Source: Salinivirga cyanobacteriivorans
GTDB taxonomy: Bacteria; Bacteroidota; Bacteroidia; Bacteroidales; Salinivirgaceae
Assembly: GCF_001443605.1 (NCBI RefSeq)
Contig: NZ_CP013118.1
Span: 1,995,501 to 2,059,500, forward strand
Direction: 5' to 3'
DNA length: 64,000 nt
Numbering within the stretch: position 1 is the first letter of the stretch; every line of letters starts with the position of its first letter. Below are positions 1-8,142 of this stretch, in pieces. The notes under the pieces were generated by a model. That model made no database searches. It was not told the DNA's origin and worked only from the letters and a program-made list of their open reading frames with translations. The position numbers were made by a program, and so were the translations under genes.

Positions 1-2
1 AG

Positions 3-338
3 CTCCCGACCAACAATGGCGGATTCAAAGCCATTAAATTCGGGAAAACGCATGACAAGGTTTACTCAGAGCTCACTTCTGATAACCCCATAGATCTGAC
101 GCGGTACCAGGTGGCCAACAACTATATGGGCCGGGCAGGCCTTATTAATTCAGGAGGAGCCTCAAAAGGCGAATCTGATTTGGCAGATGCCGTAACCACA
201 GCCGTAGTCAACAAACGCGCGGGTGGCACAGGACTGATTTCAGGCCGGAAAGCCTTCCAAAAACCCATGAAAGAGGGAGTTAAACTACTCAACGCCATTC
301 AGGATGTGTACCTGGAAGAACAAATTGATATTGCTTAA
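3..338 (+). CDS. Class I fructose-bisphosphate aldolase, C-terminal part (partial)
   Basis: The reading frame is open from the window edge, so this is the last ~111 residues of a gene that starts upstream. The tail contains [12 protein letters not shown], then an [19 protein letters not shown] stretch and [11 protein letters not shown] recognise this as the C-terminal phosphate-binding part of DhnA-type class I fructose-bisphosphate aldolase, the Schiff-base, metal-independent glycolytic/gluconeogenic enzyme cleaving fructose-1,6-bisphosphate. A GTG at 111 is an internal codon, because the homologous sequence continues upstream of it in frame. The catalytic lysine lies outside the window. The next gene is convergent. 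Confidence 0.85.
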   Translation, partial: LPTNNGGFKAIKFGKTHDKVYSELTSDNPIDLTRYQVANNYMGRAGLINSGGASKGESDLADAVTTAVVNKRAGGTGLISGRKAFQKPMKEGVKLLNAIQDVYLEEQIDIA

Positions 339-396
339 AAGGTTTTATATGTGAGGGTTTCATCATAATCGAAGCCCTCACTTTTCCAAAGATTGT

Positions 397-1167
397 TTAT
401 CTAATGTTACTATCAAACTCCTCACGCATACGCATGGTTTCTCGTTGCATGAAACCCTCCACATAAGCTTTCAGCTCCTTGTTGTCGGTAGTTTGTATGG
501 ATTTGCCGACTTTCACTCCTACGTATCTTTTGGGTACACCGGCCCGGCGAATAAAATGGGGTACAAAAAGATCTTTGCCCACCCAGGCATCATCCGGATT
601 CTTGTATTCAATAGCCACGGGATACACAGGAAAATTGTTGTTCGATGCTATGCGGTAGGTGCTTTCCCGGATTGGTCCTAACCCAGGTCCACGATGGGTG
701 GTACCCTCGGGATAAATAATTAATGACTGATTGTTGAGCAATACATTTTCCATTTTCCGGATATTCTCAATGCGGCTGTTCATGCTACTTCGGTCTATTT
801 GAAGCACATCGTATATTCTAATTCCCCTGCCCAGCATTGGCCAGCTCGCAACTTCTTTTTTGGCAATGATCCGTCCCGGGTTGATGGCCAGGTTAATAAA
901 AATATCGATATAAGATCGATGATTCGAAAGTATAAGTGCCGGCTTATCGGGTTTTTCTTCATACTCCACATGAACCTTTACACCCATAATGCTTAACATA
1001 TTTCGACACCAGTAACTCATATATGCCCGAAGTAATTCCTGAGGCTTTTTTTTGTAAAAAATATCTATCCCTGCTACAATTAAATACAGCACAAAGGTAA
1101 ACAAAACAGCCACCAACAGGCGTCCTATAGCCAAAGGAGAAAGCAATACAATTTTCAGCTTATTCAT
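397..1167 (-). CDS. plsC: 1-acyl-sn-glycerol-3-phosphate acyltransferase (PlsC family)
   Basis: This 256-residue PlsC/LPLAT family protein would acylate lysophosphatidic acid to phosphatidic acid at the inner membrane. It has a hydrophobic N-terminal segment (about residues 6-35), the catalytic H-x4-D motif (NHRSYID, His83/Asp88) and the substrate-binding YPEGTTHRG block near residue 150. I chose the ATG at 1167. It overlaps the end of the upstream patatin gene by 8 nt, whereas the longer frame to 1206 would add 13 non-conserved residues inside that gene. The overlap implies one operon and coupled translation, linking acyl chain release by the patatin with phospholipid re-acylation. A close alternative is an ornithine-lipid or other lyso-lipid acyltransferase. 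Confidence 0.85.
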   Translation of the reverse strand: MNKLKIVLLSPLAIGRLLVAVLFTFVLYLIVAGIDIFYKKKPQELLRAYMSYWCRNMLSIMGVKVHVEYEEKPDKPALILSNHRSYIDIFINLAINPGRIIAKKEVASWPMLGRGIRIYDVLQIDRSSMNSRIENIRKMENVLLNNQSLIIYPEGTTHRGPGLGPIRESTYRIASNNNFPVYPVAIEYKNPDDAWVGKDLFVPHFIRRAGVPKRYVGVKVGKSIQTTDNKELKAYVEGFMQRETMRMREEFDSNIR

Positions 1168-2035
1168 GCTCAAGTACTTTTTTGGTTTGCTGTCTGCCGT
1201 AAGCAATCAGCTCTTCAGCTTTATTGAACTCAAAAGTATCGGCAGATTCACGTGACAGTTCTACCAAAACATCGGGATGATACCTTTGAATAAGCTCCAT
1301 TGTGTAAGATTCCTGCATCATTTCAAATGAACGAAAGAGCACACCATAAAGACCGGGTTTTTTTGTTGTTTTAGTCTTTTTAAAATGAAAGACCTTCCTC
1401 ACATTTTCTTTCCATTGATGAAAAACTTTTTCTGACTGCTCCTGCTCTTTTTTAGTACGCACATTCTCCGGCATTTCATAAGGAATTCTGGCATTGAGGT
1501 TGACTGCAATCATTTTTTCCGTGTCGCTGAGTTCATACACGCTCATTGGCATGGGATTAGTAACGGCACCATCGACCAAAAGTGCACCATTCAGCTGAAA
1601 TGGTGTAAACACACCGGGAATAGAAACAGAGGCGTGTATAGCAGTAATAAGATCACCTTTATCAAAAACCACGGGTTCATGCTTCACAATATCACCTGAT
1701 ACAGCCCGGTAACGTATGGGCAGGTCTTCAATATTTACATCGCCCATTAATTTGCGCATCTCTTTCATAATGCGATCGCCTTTGATAAAACCCCGGCTAC
1801 TAAAGGTTACATCAAAATAACGCATTACGTCAATGCGATCGAGTTTTTTTACCCATTCTTTAAATGCATTGAGCTTACCTGCAGCATAAAAACCACCAAT
1901 TAAGGCGCCAATGCTACTGCCTGCAATTGCACTAATATTCCACCCATTGGCTTCCAATTCCTCAATCACTCCTATTTGCGCGAGCCCTCTTGCTCCACCA
2001 CTGGATAATATTAATACGGCTTCCTTTTCTTTCAT
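1160..2035 (-). CDS. Patatin-like phospholipase (RssA-like)
   Basis: This is a 291-residue patatin-family serine hydrolase without a signal peptide, so probably cytoplasmic or at the inner face of the membrane. The catalytic features are all visible: the glycine-rich oxyanion hole SSGGARG (residues 11-17), the nucleophile elbow GSSIG (Ser41) and the DGA motif with Asp155. Together they form the Ser-Asp dyad typical of patatins and bacterial RssA/YchK-type proteins. The C-terminal third is basic and less conserved. It is the first gene of a two-gene unit with plsC. An inverted repeat lies 29 nt upstream of the start. Substrate is unknown; acyl chains of membrane phospholipids are the family expectation. 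Confidence 0.9.
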   Translation of the reverse strand: MKEKEAVLILSSGGARGLAQIGVIEELEANGWNISAIAGSSIGALIGGFYAAGKLNAFKEWVKKLDRIDVMRYFDVTFSSRGFIKGDRIMKEMRKLMGDVNIEDLPIRYRAVSGDIVKHEPVVFDKGDLITAIHASVSIPGVFTPFQLNGALLVDGAVTNPMPMSVYELSDTEKMIAVNLNARIPYEMPENVRTKKEQEQSEKVFHQWKENVRKVFHFKKTKTTKKPGLYGVLFRSFEMMQESYTMELIQRYHPDVLVELSRESADTFEFNKAEELIAYGRQQTKKVLEHE

Positions 2036-2063
2036 TTATAATTCTGTTTATAATTTACATGGC

Positions 2064-2086
2064 AGTGTCATGTTTGGCATGACACT
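2064..2086. promoter_or_regulatory. Inverted repeat upstream of the patatin-plsC operon (candidate operator)
   Basis: The + strand reads AGTGTCATG-TTTGG-CATGACACT, with perfect 9-bp arms and a 5-bp spacer, ending 29 nt upstream of the patatin start codon. There is no adjacent T-run, so it does not look like a terminator. The size and symmetry fit a dimeric regulator such as a TetR-type protein. The regulator is not identifiable in the window. Confidence 0.5.
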
Positions 2087-2208
2087 AGAACATGCAGGAA
2101 ACGAATTTACACAATTCAAACTACTGTGAAAGTATAATGCAGAAAAAGTTCGAAATATACAACCCTCTCCTCTAATAAGATATTTATAGTCCAATCGACA
2201 AAAATTGC

Positions 2209-3249
2209 CTATGAATTTACATTCCGGTTGGCTAGCTGCCCGCAGGCAGCGTCAATTTGCTGTCCTTTACTCCTGCGCACATTCACAATCATATTGCGTT
2301 TCTCGAGAAACTGTACAAAATCGTTCACGGTTTCCTGTGTGGAGGGTTTTAAGTCGAAAGCTTCAACCGGATTATACTCAATTAAATTTATCTTAACCGG
2401 AAAAGATTTGCAAAATCTAGCCAGTGCAGCAGCCTCATCAAGCGAATCATTTACCCCTCTGAGCATTAAATACTCAAAAGTAATGCGCTCACCGGTTTTT
2501 TCATGAAAGTATTGAATAGCCTCAGACAAAGCATCCAGCGGGTATTTTTTATTGATGGGCATCAATCTGTTACGGGTTTCATCAATAGCTGAGTGCAGTG
2601 ATATAGCTAAATGAAACCGTACTTTATCATCGGCAAGCTTCATAATGCCAGGTACAATACCTGCGGTGGAGACCGTGATTCTGGAAGGTGACATTTCAAG
2701 GCCGGGCTTACCTGTGATGTAGTCTACAGATTGTAATACATTATCGTAGTTCAGCAGCGGTTCACCCATTCCCATGTAAACAATATTGGTCAGCCGGTTA
2801 CCCTGCTCCTCAGCCATATTTTTAATGGCCACAACCTGGTCGAAAATTTCGCCGGCAGTTAAATTACGTCCATGAGTCAATTGACCTGTGGCACAAAAAG
2901 CACAATTAAGATTACAGCCGGTTTGCGAAGACACACAAGCCGTAACCCTTTTCCGGGATGGTATGTAAACACCTTCAGCCAACTGCCCGTCATGAAATTC
3001 AAAGGCTACTTTTGATGTGCCATCAGTAGCAGTCTGTGCATTCTGCACGCTGGCAGCCGGTATTTCAAACGCTTCTTCAAGGACATCAAGCAGTGTACCG
3101 GGTAAATTTTTCATTTGTCTGATATTTGTTGCACCTCTCTCCCACAGCCATTGATTAACTTGTTTAGCACGAAATGGCTTCTGCTTGTGCTTTGCCAAAA
3201 AATCAAGCATCTCCTGCCCGACTATTGATCTTAAATCCTTTTTTTCCAC
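2209..3249 (-). CDS. rlmN: Dual-specificity 23S rRNA/tRNA adenine-C2 methyltransferase RlmN
   Basis: This 346-residue radical-SAM enzyme methylates C2 of A2503 in 23S rRNA and A37 in some tRNAs. The radical-SAM cluster motif CxxxCxxC is seen as CNLNCAFC. The two catalytic cysteines of the ping-pong mechanism are also present: one just upstream in ACVSSQ and the second near the C-terminus in DAACGQL. The N-terminal accessory domain (about residues 1-90) and the glycine-rich MGMGEPL SAM-binding motif are intact, and the length matches the family. It is transcribed alone, and the gap to the next operon upstream holds only regulatory DNA. Confidence 0.95.
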   Translation of the reverse strand: MEKKDLRSIVGQEMLDFLAKHKQKPFRAKQVNQWLWERGATNIRQMKNLPGTLLDVLEEAFEIPAASVQNAQTATDGTSKVAFEFHDGQLAEGVYIPSRKRVTACVSSQTGCNLNCAFCATGQLTHGRNLTAGEIFDQVVAIKNMAEEQGNRLTNIVYMGMGEPLLNYDNVLQSVDYITGKPGLEMSPSRITVSTAGIVPGIMKLADDKVRFHLAISLHSAIDETRNRLMPINKKYPLDALSEAIQYFHEKTGERITFEYLMLRGVNDSLDEAAALARFCKSFPVKINLIEYNPVEAFDLKPSTQETVNDFVQFLEKRNMIVNVRRSKGQQIDAACGQLANRNVNS

Positions 3250-3388
3250 AAATCATTAATTTAATGAAACATGATTACATCAAAAATCATACTATAAAAC
3301 TGAACAATTACCCTTGAAATTACTTTTAATTTATTAGATCGCAAAACACAAATGTACGATTATGAACACAAACCTGACAAATTAAAGC

Positions 3389-3396
3389 TATATTTG
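3389..3396 (+). promoter_or_regulatory. Candidate Bacteroidota -7 promoter element
   Basis: TATATTTG matches the Bacteroidota -7 consensus TAnnTTTG exactly and is followed by CC. It lies in the 387-nt intergenic stretch 3250-3636 and points toward the S46 peptidase gene, which would give a leader of about 240 nt. I see no good -33 TTTG at the right spacing, and nothing else recognisable in the gap. Confidence 0.35.
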
Positions 3397-3636
3397 CCTT
3401 GTATTATCAAAGTATTAAATTTGCAAAAGCATTAGCTAAATTTATTACAAACAGGTTTTTGCAGAAATTTAACAAATGCACTCGTTTAAGTTAGAACAAA
3501 AACCATCCAAATGAACAAATTACGTATGAACGTTCCATTTCATAGTAAGCTCAGAAGTAAATGCCTCAATAGTTTTACTAGCTGATCATATGACATTGGG
3601 ATTTCATCTGACCATTGAAATATAAAACCTTTACAA

Positions 3637-5802
3637 ATGAAAAAAATTCTTGCGATTTTTACCGGATTAGCCCTTATGCTTCAAATAGCCCAGGTACGCG
3701 CTGATGAAGGAATGTGGCTACCAATGCTGATTGAAAAGCTCAACATTGGAACAATGACAGAAATGGGTCTTAAGCTATCAGCCGAGGACATTTACAGTAT
3801 TAACCAGGCTTGCCTGAAGGATGCTATTGTAGCACTTGATCGCGGCTCATGTACTGCTGAGGTAGTATCGGAAAATGGTTTATTACTTACCAACCACCAC
3901 TGTGGATATGGTGAAATCCAGGAGCACAGCACTGTGGAACACGATTACCTCACAGATGGTTTCTGGGCCAAATCTTTCGAAGAAGAGTTACCAAACCCGG
4001 GCAAAACAGCTTCTTTTCTGATAAGAGCAGAAGAAGTAACCAAAAGAATATTAAAAGAAGTTGATAAAGACATGCCCGAGAGCGAGCGTCAGAATATTAT
4101 TGACTCGATAAGTAACGTAATTGTTACAGAAGCAACCAAAGACAGCCATTACCGTGCAAATGTTCGCGGAATTTATAAAGGCAACCAGTATGTACTTTTT
4201 GTTTACGAGGATTACCTGGACGTACGCCTTGTAGGTGCTCCACCAGAATCAATCGGAAAATTTGGTTCAGATACAGATAACTGGATGTGGCCACGCCACA
4301 CTGGTGATTTCGCTATGTTTCGTGTATACGCAGGCCCTGAGGGGAAACCTGCTCCTTATTCAGAAGACAATAAACCAATGGAAGCCAAAAGCCACCTGAA
4401 AATCTCCCTTGACGGTGTTAAAGAAGGTGATTTTGCCATGATTATGGGTTACCCGGGTTCCACACAGCGCTACCTTACTTCGTGGGGTGTAAAAAATGAA
4501 ATGAAATACACCAACCAGTTCCGTGCTCAAATTCGCGGTATTAAGCAGGAAATCTGGAAAGAAGCAATGGACAACAGCGATGAAGTACGCATTAAATACG
4601 CTTCTAAATTTGCCCGCTCAGCCAACTACTGGAAATATTCAATTGGCCAGAATAAAGGGCTGCGCAACCTGAACGTGGTTGAGAAAAAGCAAAAAATAGA
4701 AGAAAAATTCGAAAATTGGGTAAACGACAAAAAAAGGCGTCAGAAAAAATATGGCGAAGCGCTTGATTTGATTAAGAATTTCCAGCAACAAACAGCCCAA
4801 TCACAAGGCGACCTTACAGTGCTTTACGAGACATTGATGGGTGGAACAGAAATTCTTTTCTACAGCTACCGGGCTGGCGCAGGTATGGAACGTGCATTAG
4901 AAAAACACCCCGACAGCACAGAATTCCTAAATAAATATAAAACCCGCATGCAAGGTCGCATGAACGGATTTTTTGAAGATTACGAACCACAACTCGACAA
5001 AAAAGTGATGAAATCCATGATTGAGACCTACATGGAAATGGTGGACACTGCAAAATACCCTGCATTTATAAAAGAAGAAATTAAAACTCAAGAAAACATA
5101 GATCAGTGGGTAAACAACCTTTTTGAAAAATCAATTTTCGTAGATACCGCCAAATTGGCCAAATACCTCGAATCGCCTGAGCTGGAGAAACTGCAGAACG
5201 ACCCTGCATTTGCAGCCGGTAATGACATCATTGACACTTACCGTAGTATGGCCGGAAAACTTCGTGCCATGGCTCCAGGTTATGATAAAGGACAACGCCT
5301 TTTCGTAGCCGGATTAATGAAAATGAACAAAGACAAAGAGTACTATCCGGATGCAAACTCTACCATGCGCCTTACATATGGAACAGTTGGAGGATATGAT
5401 CCCAGAGATGCTGTACACTACAAATATTACACAACGCTGGAAGGTGTTATGGAAAAAGAAGATCCCGAGGTACGTGAATTTAATGTGAAGCCCAAACTCA
5501 AAGAGCTTTATAAAGCCAAAGATTACGGCCGTTATGCCAACGAAAAGGGCGAAATGGTAGTAGCTTTCCTTACAAATAACGACATCACCGGAGGTAACTC
5601 AGGCAGCCCTGTAATGAATGCCAGAGGTGAACTTATAGGTATTGCATTTGATGGCAACTGGGAAGCTATGAGCGGCGATATCGCATTTGAACCTGAACTA
5701 CAGCGTACCATTTGCGTCGACATTCGTTACGTATTGTTCGTAATTGATAAGTTTGCGGGTGCCCAAAACCTTATTGATGAAATGACCATCGTGAAACAAT
5801 AA
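3637..5802 (+). CDS. S46 family dipeptidyl-peptidase, DPP7 type
   Basis: This 721-residue secreted serine peptidase removes dipeptides from the N-terminus of peptides in the periplasm or at the cell surface, feeding amino-acid catabolism. A signal peptide is present (cleavage near residue 22, after VRA). The S46 catalytic elements are visible: TNHHC around His87/His88 and GGNSGSP with Ser655. The residue that distinguishes the subfamilies is Gly673 in FDGNWE. In Porphyromonas numbering glycine at this site marks DPP7 (hydrophobic P1 specificity), while arginine marks DPP11 (acidic P1), so I assign DPP7. Length agrees with the family (~710-720). It is monocistronic with a strong downstream terminator. 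Confidence 0.93.
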   Translation: MKKILAIFTGLALMLQIAQVRADEGMWLPMLIEKLNIGTMTEMGLKLSAEDIYSINQACLKDAIVALDRGSCTAEVVSENGLLLTNHHCGYGEIQEHSTVEHDYLTDGFWAKSFEEELPNPGKTASFLIRAEEVTKRILKEVDKDMPESERQNIIDSISNVIVTEATKDSHYRANVRGIYKGNQYVLFVYEDYLDVRLVGAPPESIGKFGSDTDNWMWPRHTGDFAMFRVYAGPEGKPAPYSEDNKPMEAKSHLKISLDGVKEGDFAMIMGYPGSTQRYLTSWGVKNEMKYTNQFRAQIRGIKQEIWKEAMDNSDEVRIKYASKFARSANYWKYSIGQNKGLRNLNVVEKKQKIEEKFENWVNDKKRRQKKYGEALDLIKNFQQQTAQSQGDLTVLYETLMGGTEILFYSYRAGAGMERALEKHPDSTEFLNKYKTRMQGRMNGFFEDYEPQLDKKVMKSMIETYMEMVDTAKYPAFIKEEIKTQENIDQWVNNLFEKSIFVDTAKLAKYLESPELEKLQNDPAFAAGNDIIDTYRSMAGKLRAMAPGYDKGQRLFVAGLMKMNKDKEYYPDANSTMRLTYGTVGGYDPRDAVHYKYYTTLEGVMEKEDPEVREFNVKPKLKELYKAKDYGRYANEKGEMVVAFLTNNDITGGNSGSPVMNARGELIGIAFDGNWEAMSGDIAFEPELQRTICVDIRYVLFVIDKFAGAQNLIDEMTIVKQ

Positions 5803-5823
5803 ATGAATAGCATATTTTCAGAA

Positions 5824-5852
5824 AAGCAGCGCCAACCCGGCGCTGCTTTTTT
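5824..5852 (+). terminator. Rho-independent terminator of the S46 peptidase gene
   Basis: A perfect 10-bp GC-rich stem (AAGCAGCGCC / GGCGCTGCTT) with a 5-nt loop is followed directly by a T-run, 22 nt after the stop codon. Confidence 0.9.
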
Positions 5853-5915
5853 ATGTCAATATTTTGAAGTACAACAGAAACCCTGATAAATTGTTACTTT
5901 GAAAAAGTATAACCA

Positions 5916-6344
5916 ATGAAACAAAAGCAATACATAATTCTGCTTATTACCTTTTTTATTGCAACAAGTTGCGGCGTAAAAGGCCCCCTTACCGAACCAG
6001 AGAACTTCGAAAAGTTTCACAAAAAATTTTATCGAGATAGTATTTTTCACTACAATCGTATCAATTACCCACTCAAGGTTTACGAATTTTACGGGCATAT
6101 TAAAGAAGATCCGGAGGGTGGAAATGCCAACAGAGAGTTTCACAATGCCTTTACCCGAAAAACCCTGCCGCGTACGGTACGAAGCATGGACGAATACCCC
6201 GATTATTATAAAATGATGGTCGACACCAACAACAATAAAATGGTAGAAAAAATATACATTCCTCACTCAAGCTACATCGAAAAACGATTTTTCCTAAAGA
6301 AAAAGAACCGGTGGTATTTGGATAGCATCCAAATTATTGAATAA
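5916..6344 (+). CDS. Small lipoprotein, tandem paralogue 1 (unknown function)
   Basis: This 142-residue protein has a lipoprotein signal peptide (hydrophobic stretch, then lipobox ATSC with Cys20), so it should be lipid-anchored in the envelope. The mature part begins with PENFEKFHKKFYRDS, followed by FHYNRINYPLKVYE, and ends with a KNRWYLDSI motif. The next gene encodes the same pattern. I do not recognise the function. The FH-x-KFYRD-x-x-FHY-x-RI-x-YPL signature resembles small uncharacterised Bacteroidota lipoprotein families of the DUF4348 kind, but I cannot confirm that. There is no -x-ATG overlap with the preceding gene, so it is probably separately transcribed after the terminator at 5824. 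Confidence 0.8.
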   Translation: MKQKQYIILLITFFIATSCGVKGPLTEPENFEKFHKKFYRDSIFHYNRINYPLKVYEFYGHIKEDPEGGNANREFHNAFTRKTLPRTVRSMDEYPDYYKMMVDTNNNKMVEKIYIPHSSYIEKRFFLKKKNRWYLDSIQIIE

Positions 6345-6453
6345 TATTGCTTTTTTGCTATTTTTCACCTAAATTTCATTATGAAAGCTAACAGCGTTAA
6401 AACTCAATAGCAGGCATTTTTACTATTGACAACAATAAACCAAAATAATAATT

Positions 6454-6897
6454 ATGCTGTTTAATACGCGCACTTCATCAATTATAAAGATCTTTTTGAT
6501 TCTTTTTGTGTTTACCAGCTGTGGTATCCGAAACAATTACAATAAACCTGAAAATTTTAAAAGATTTCACAGAAAATTTTATCGCGATACTGTTTTTCAT
6601 TACAGCCGAATCAATTACCCCCTGAAAATTTATGAACGAGCAAGCATCACCCGCGATTACCCTAAAGGAGACACCAGACCCAGAAATAAACTATATTCTT
6701 ATACTCAAAAAACGCTGCCCCGTGCTGTGATAAGCTTCAAAAAATATCCGGAAGAATATGAGCTGCATATTAATTCGCTAAATGAAAAAAAAGTTGAAAA
6801 AATTTATAGCCCACGTTTTGGTTATGAAGAGACGCGGTTTTTTATTTTGAAAAATAACCGGTGGTATATGGACAGCATACGGATACTTAATGATTAA
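6454..6897 (+). CDS. Small lipoprotein, tandem paralogue 2 (unknown function)
   Basis: This 147-residue lipoprotein (lipobox FTSC, Cys23) is clearly homologous to the gene immediately upstream. Both share PENF-x-RFH-x-KFYRD, FHYSRINYPLKIYE, a QKTLPRAV block and a terminal NNRWYMDSI. The central segment differs, indicating an old tandem duplication that has diverged, and not a recent copy. Function unknown. The 109 nt between the two genes contain no terminator that I can see, so co-transcription is possible. Confidence 0.8.
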   Translation: MLFNTRTSSIIKIFLILFVFTSCGIRNNYNKPENFKRFHRKFYRDTVFHYSRINYPLKIYERASITRDYPKGDTRPRNKLYSYTQKTLPRAVISFKKYPEEYELHINSLNEKKVEKIYSPRFGYEETRFFILKNNRWYMDSIRILND

Positions 6898-6921
6898 AAA
6901 AGGGCCGCCAGAAGGCAGCCC
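6895..6921 (-). terminator. Rho-independent terminator of the small secreted protein gene at 6942-7313
   Basis: Read on the minus strand, GGGCTGCC-TTCT-GGCGGCCC (8-bp stem with one G-T pair) is followed by six T residues. Confidence 0.8.
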
Positions 6922-6941
6922 AGTAAAAGTTTACAAAACTT

Positions 6942-7313
6942 TTAGTTTCTAAAATCAAATTTTGCAATAAACGATTTACCAATTAAACGATAATCTGCAA
7001 AAGAGATATTGGCCAATTGTGCTTGCACATAAGCGGTCAGGGCAGGGTGTCCGTTGATGGCTATAATTTCAAGGCTGCCATCATTGGTAATGCGAACCTC
7101 AGCTTTTACCAGACCGGCCTCGTTGCTAACATCAGCCTGCTTTGGATAATCTACTGCACGATCAAGCACTTGCTTAAGCTGTTGCTTCTGAAAATTAGCC
7201 AGCCGGAAATTTTCAGCAGCTGGGTTGGTAGTAGCCGTCACCATTGTTGTACTTAGTGCCATAATGGCCAATATCATGATAATCCGGGTTGTTTTAGTTT
7301 TAAGGTATTGCAT
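6942..7313 (-). CDS. Small secreted protein with TonB-C-terminal-like fold (unknown function)
   Basis: This 123-residue protein has an N-terminal signal peptide (hydrophobic residues ~10-27, cleavage near VTA-TT). The mature region has LDRAVDYPKQA, then AEVRITNDGSLEII and a C-terminal KSFIAKFDF strand. The pattern of a short helix, a V-x-V-x-I-x-x-DG strand pair and a final hydrophobic strand resembles the TonB C-terminal domain seen in many small Bacteroidota secreted proteins. There is no TM-anchored energy-transducer part. The neighbouring gene 7553-7903 is a paralogue with the same order of motifs. Role unknown. Confidence 0.7.
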   Translation of the reverse strand: MQYLKTKTTRIIMILAIMALSTTMVTATTNPAAENFRLANFQKQQLKQVLDRAVDYPKQADVSNEAGLVKAEVRITNDGSLEIIAINGHPALTAYVQAQLANISFADYRLIGKSFIAKFDFRN

Positions 7314-7491
7314 AACTGTTAAGTTTTATGGGTTAATGTTACTTTTAATACAACAGAAAAGCATTTATGTTAATGGAAAGCCAGGGCAAAAAAACAACAA
7401 ACAAATCCTTAAGGACTAACGTACAGTGACTTTTACGAAAAGTTAAAAAAGACATTAACATCTTTTTTGTACTAAATCGTACACATTCTGA

Positions 7492-7519
7492 AATAAAAAA
7501 AGCCGGAAATACCGGCTTT
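7492..7519 (-). terminator. Rho-independent terminator of the gene at 7553-7903
   Basis: On the minus strand, AAAGCCGG-TATTT-CCGGCTTT is followed by a T-rich run. It is an 8-bp perfect stem located 34 nt after the stop codon. Confidence 0.85.
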
Positions 7520-7552
7520 AAGCTATAAAATCACTAACCAAAACATAGTTTA

Positions 7553-7903
7553 TTATTGTAGGGTAAATCGAATTTTTATGAGATAAGATTTATCATACAT
7601 TTCGAAATTTCTGATTTCCAACCCACCAAGCTCCTTTTCAACATATTTTGCGTAATCAGTTTTGCCGGCTGTTTCATTCACCCTGACTTTACCATTTTTA
7701 TCCACATCAAAATTGACCCAAATCAAAGTCTCCCCTTTTTCACCTTCGGTGTCACCCGGATATTTCATTACTTTGTTTAAAGTTTTATTAAAATCTGCTT
7801 TAACTTCTGCACTCGGTGCAGGTGGAGTATTAGCAGTCAGACTTAGGCCCATAAACATTAAAACTGTAGCCATTGAGATCGAAATTAATTGTATTGTTTT
7901 CAT
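7553..7903 (-). CDS. Small secreted protein, paralogue of 6942-7313
   Basis: This 116-residue protein has a signal peptide (cleavage near LTA-NT). The mature part contains LNKVMKYPGD, then IWVNFDVDKNGKVRVNE and a C-terminal SYLIKIRFTLQ strand. These align in order with LDRAVDYPKQA, AEVRITNDGSLEI and KSFIAKFDF of the previous gene, so the two are paralogues. The fold is likely the TonB C-terminal type (carboxypeptidase-like or binding role unknown). Each gene has its own terminator, and a shared ACTAAATC element lies upstream of each, suggesting a common regulator with separate transcripts. Confidence 0.7.
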   Translation of the reverse strand: MKTIQLISISMATVLMFMGLSLTANTPPAPSAEVKADFNKTLNKVMKYPGDTEGEKGETLIWVNFDVDKNGKVRVNETAGKTDYAKYVEKELGGLEIRNFEMYDKSYLIKIRFTLQ

Positions 7904-8142
7904 AATTTTAAATTTAATTTGTTTAATATTTTATTCAAAAGATTAAACAGAAAATTTACAGAATTGTTGCACTAAATCCGAACAGTTATGCTCAATTTTT
8001 ATCATCAGGACTTAAGGGTAAAGGGTTCAGGAGTATGAGTTAAAGATATGTTAAGGCTCTTTTTAAGCATTTTTGAATTAAAAAACTGCCCTTTCTTTTG
8101 GTCCAAATTTTGTCAATGCTCATAAAACAACCTTCGAATTAG

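Noticed and set aside
1168-1206. N-terminal extension of plsC to an ATG at 1206
   Set aside because: It adds 13 residues that overlap the patatin coding end and are not family-like. The ATG at 1167 gives the usual short overlap.
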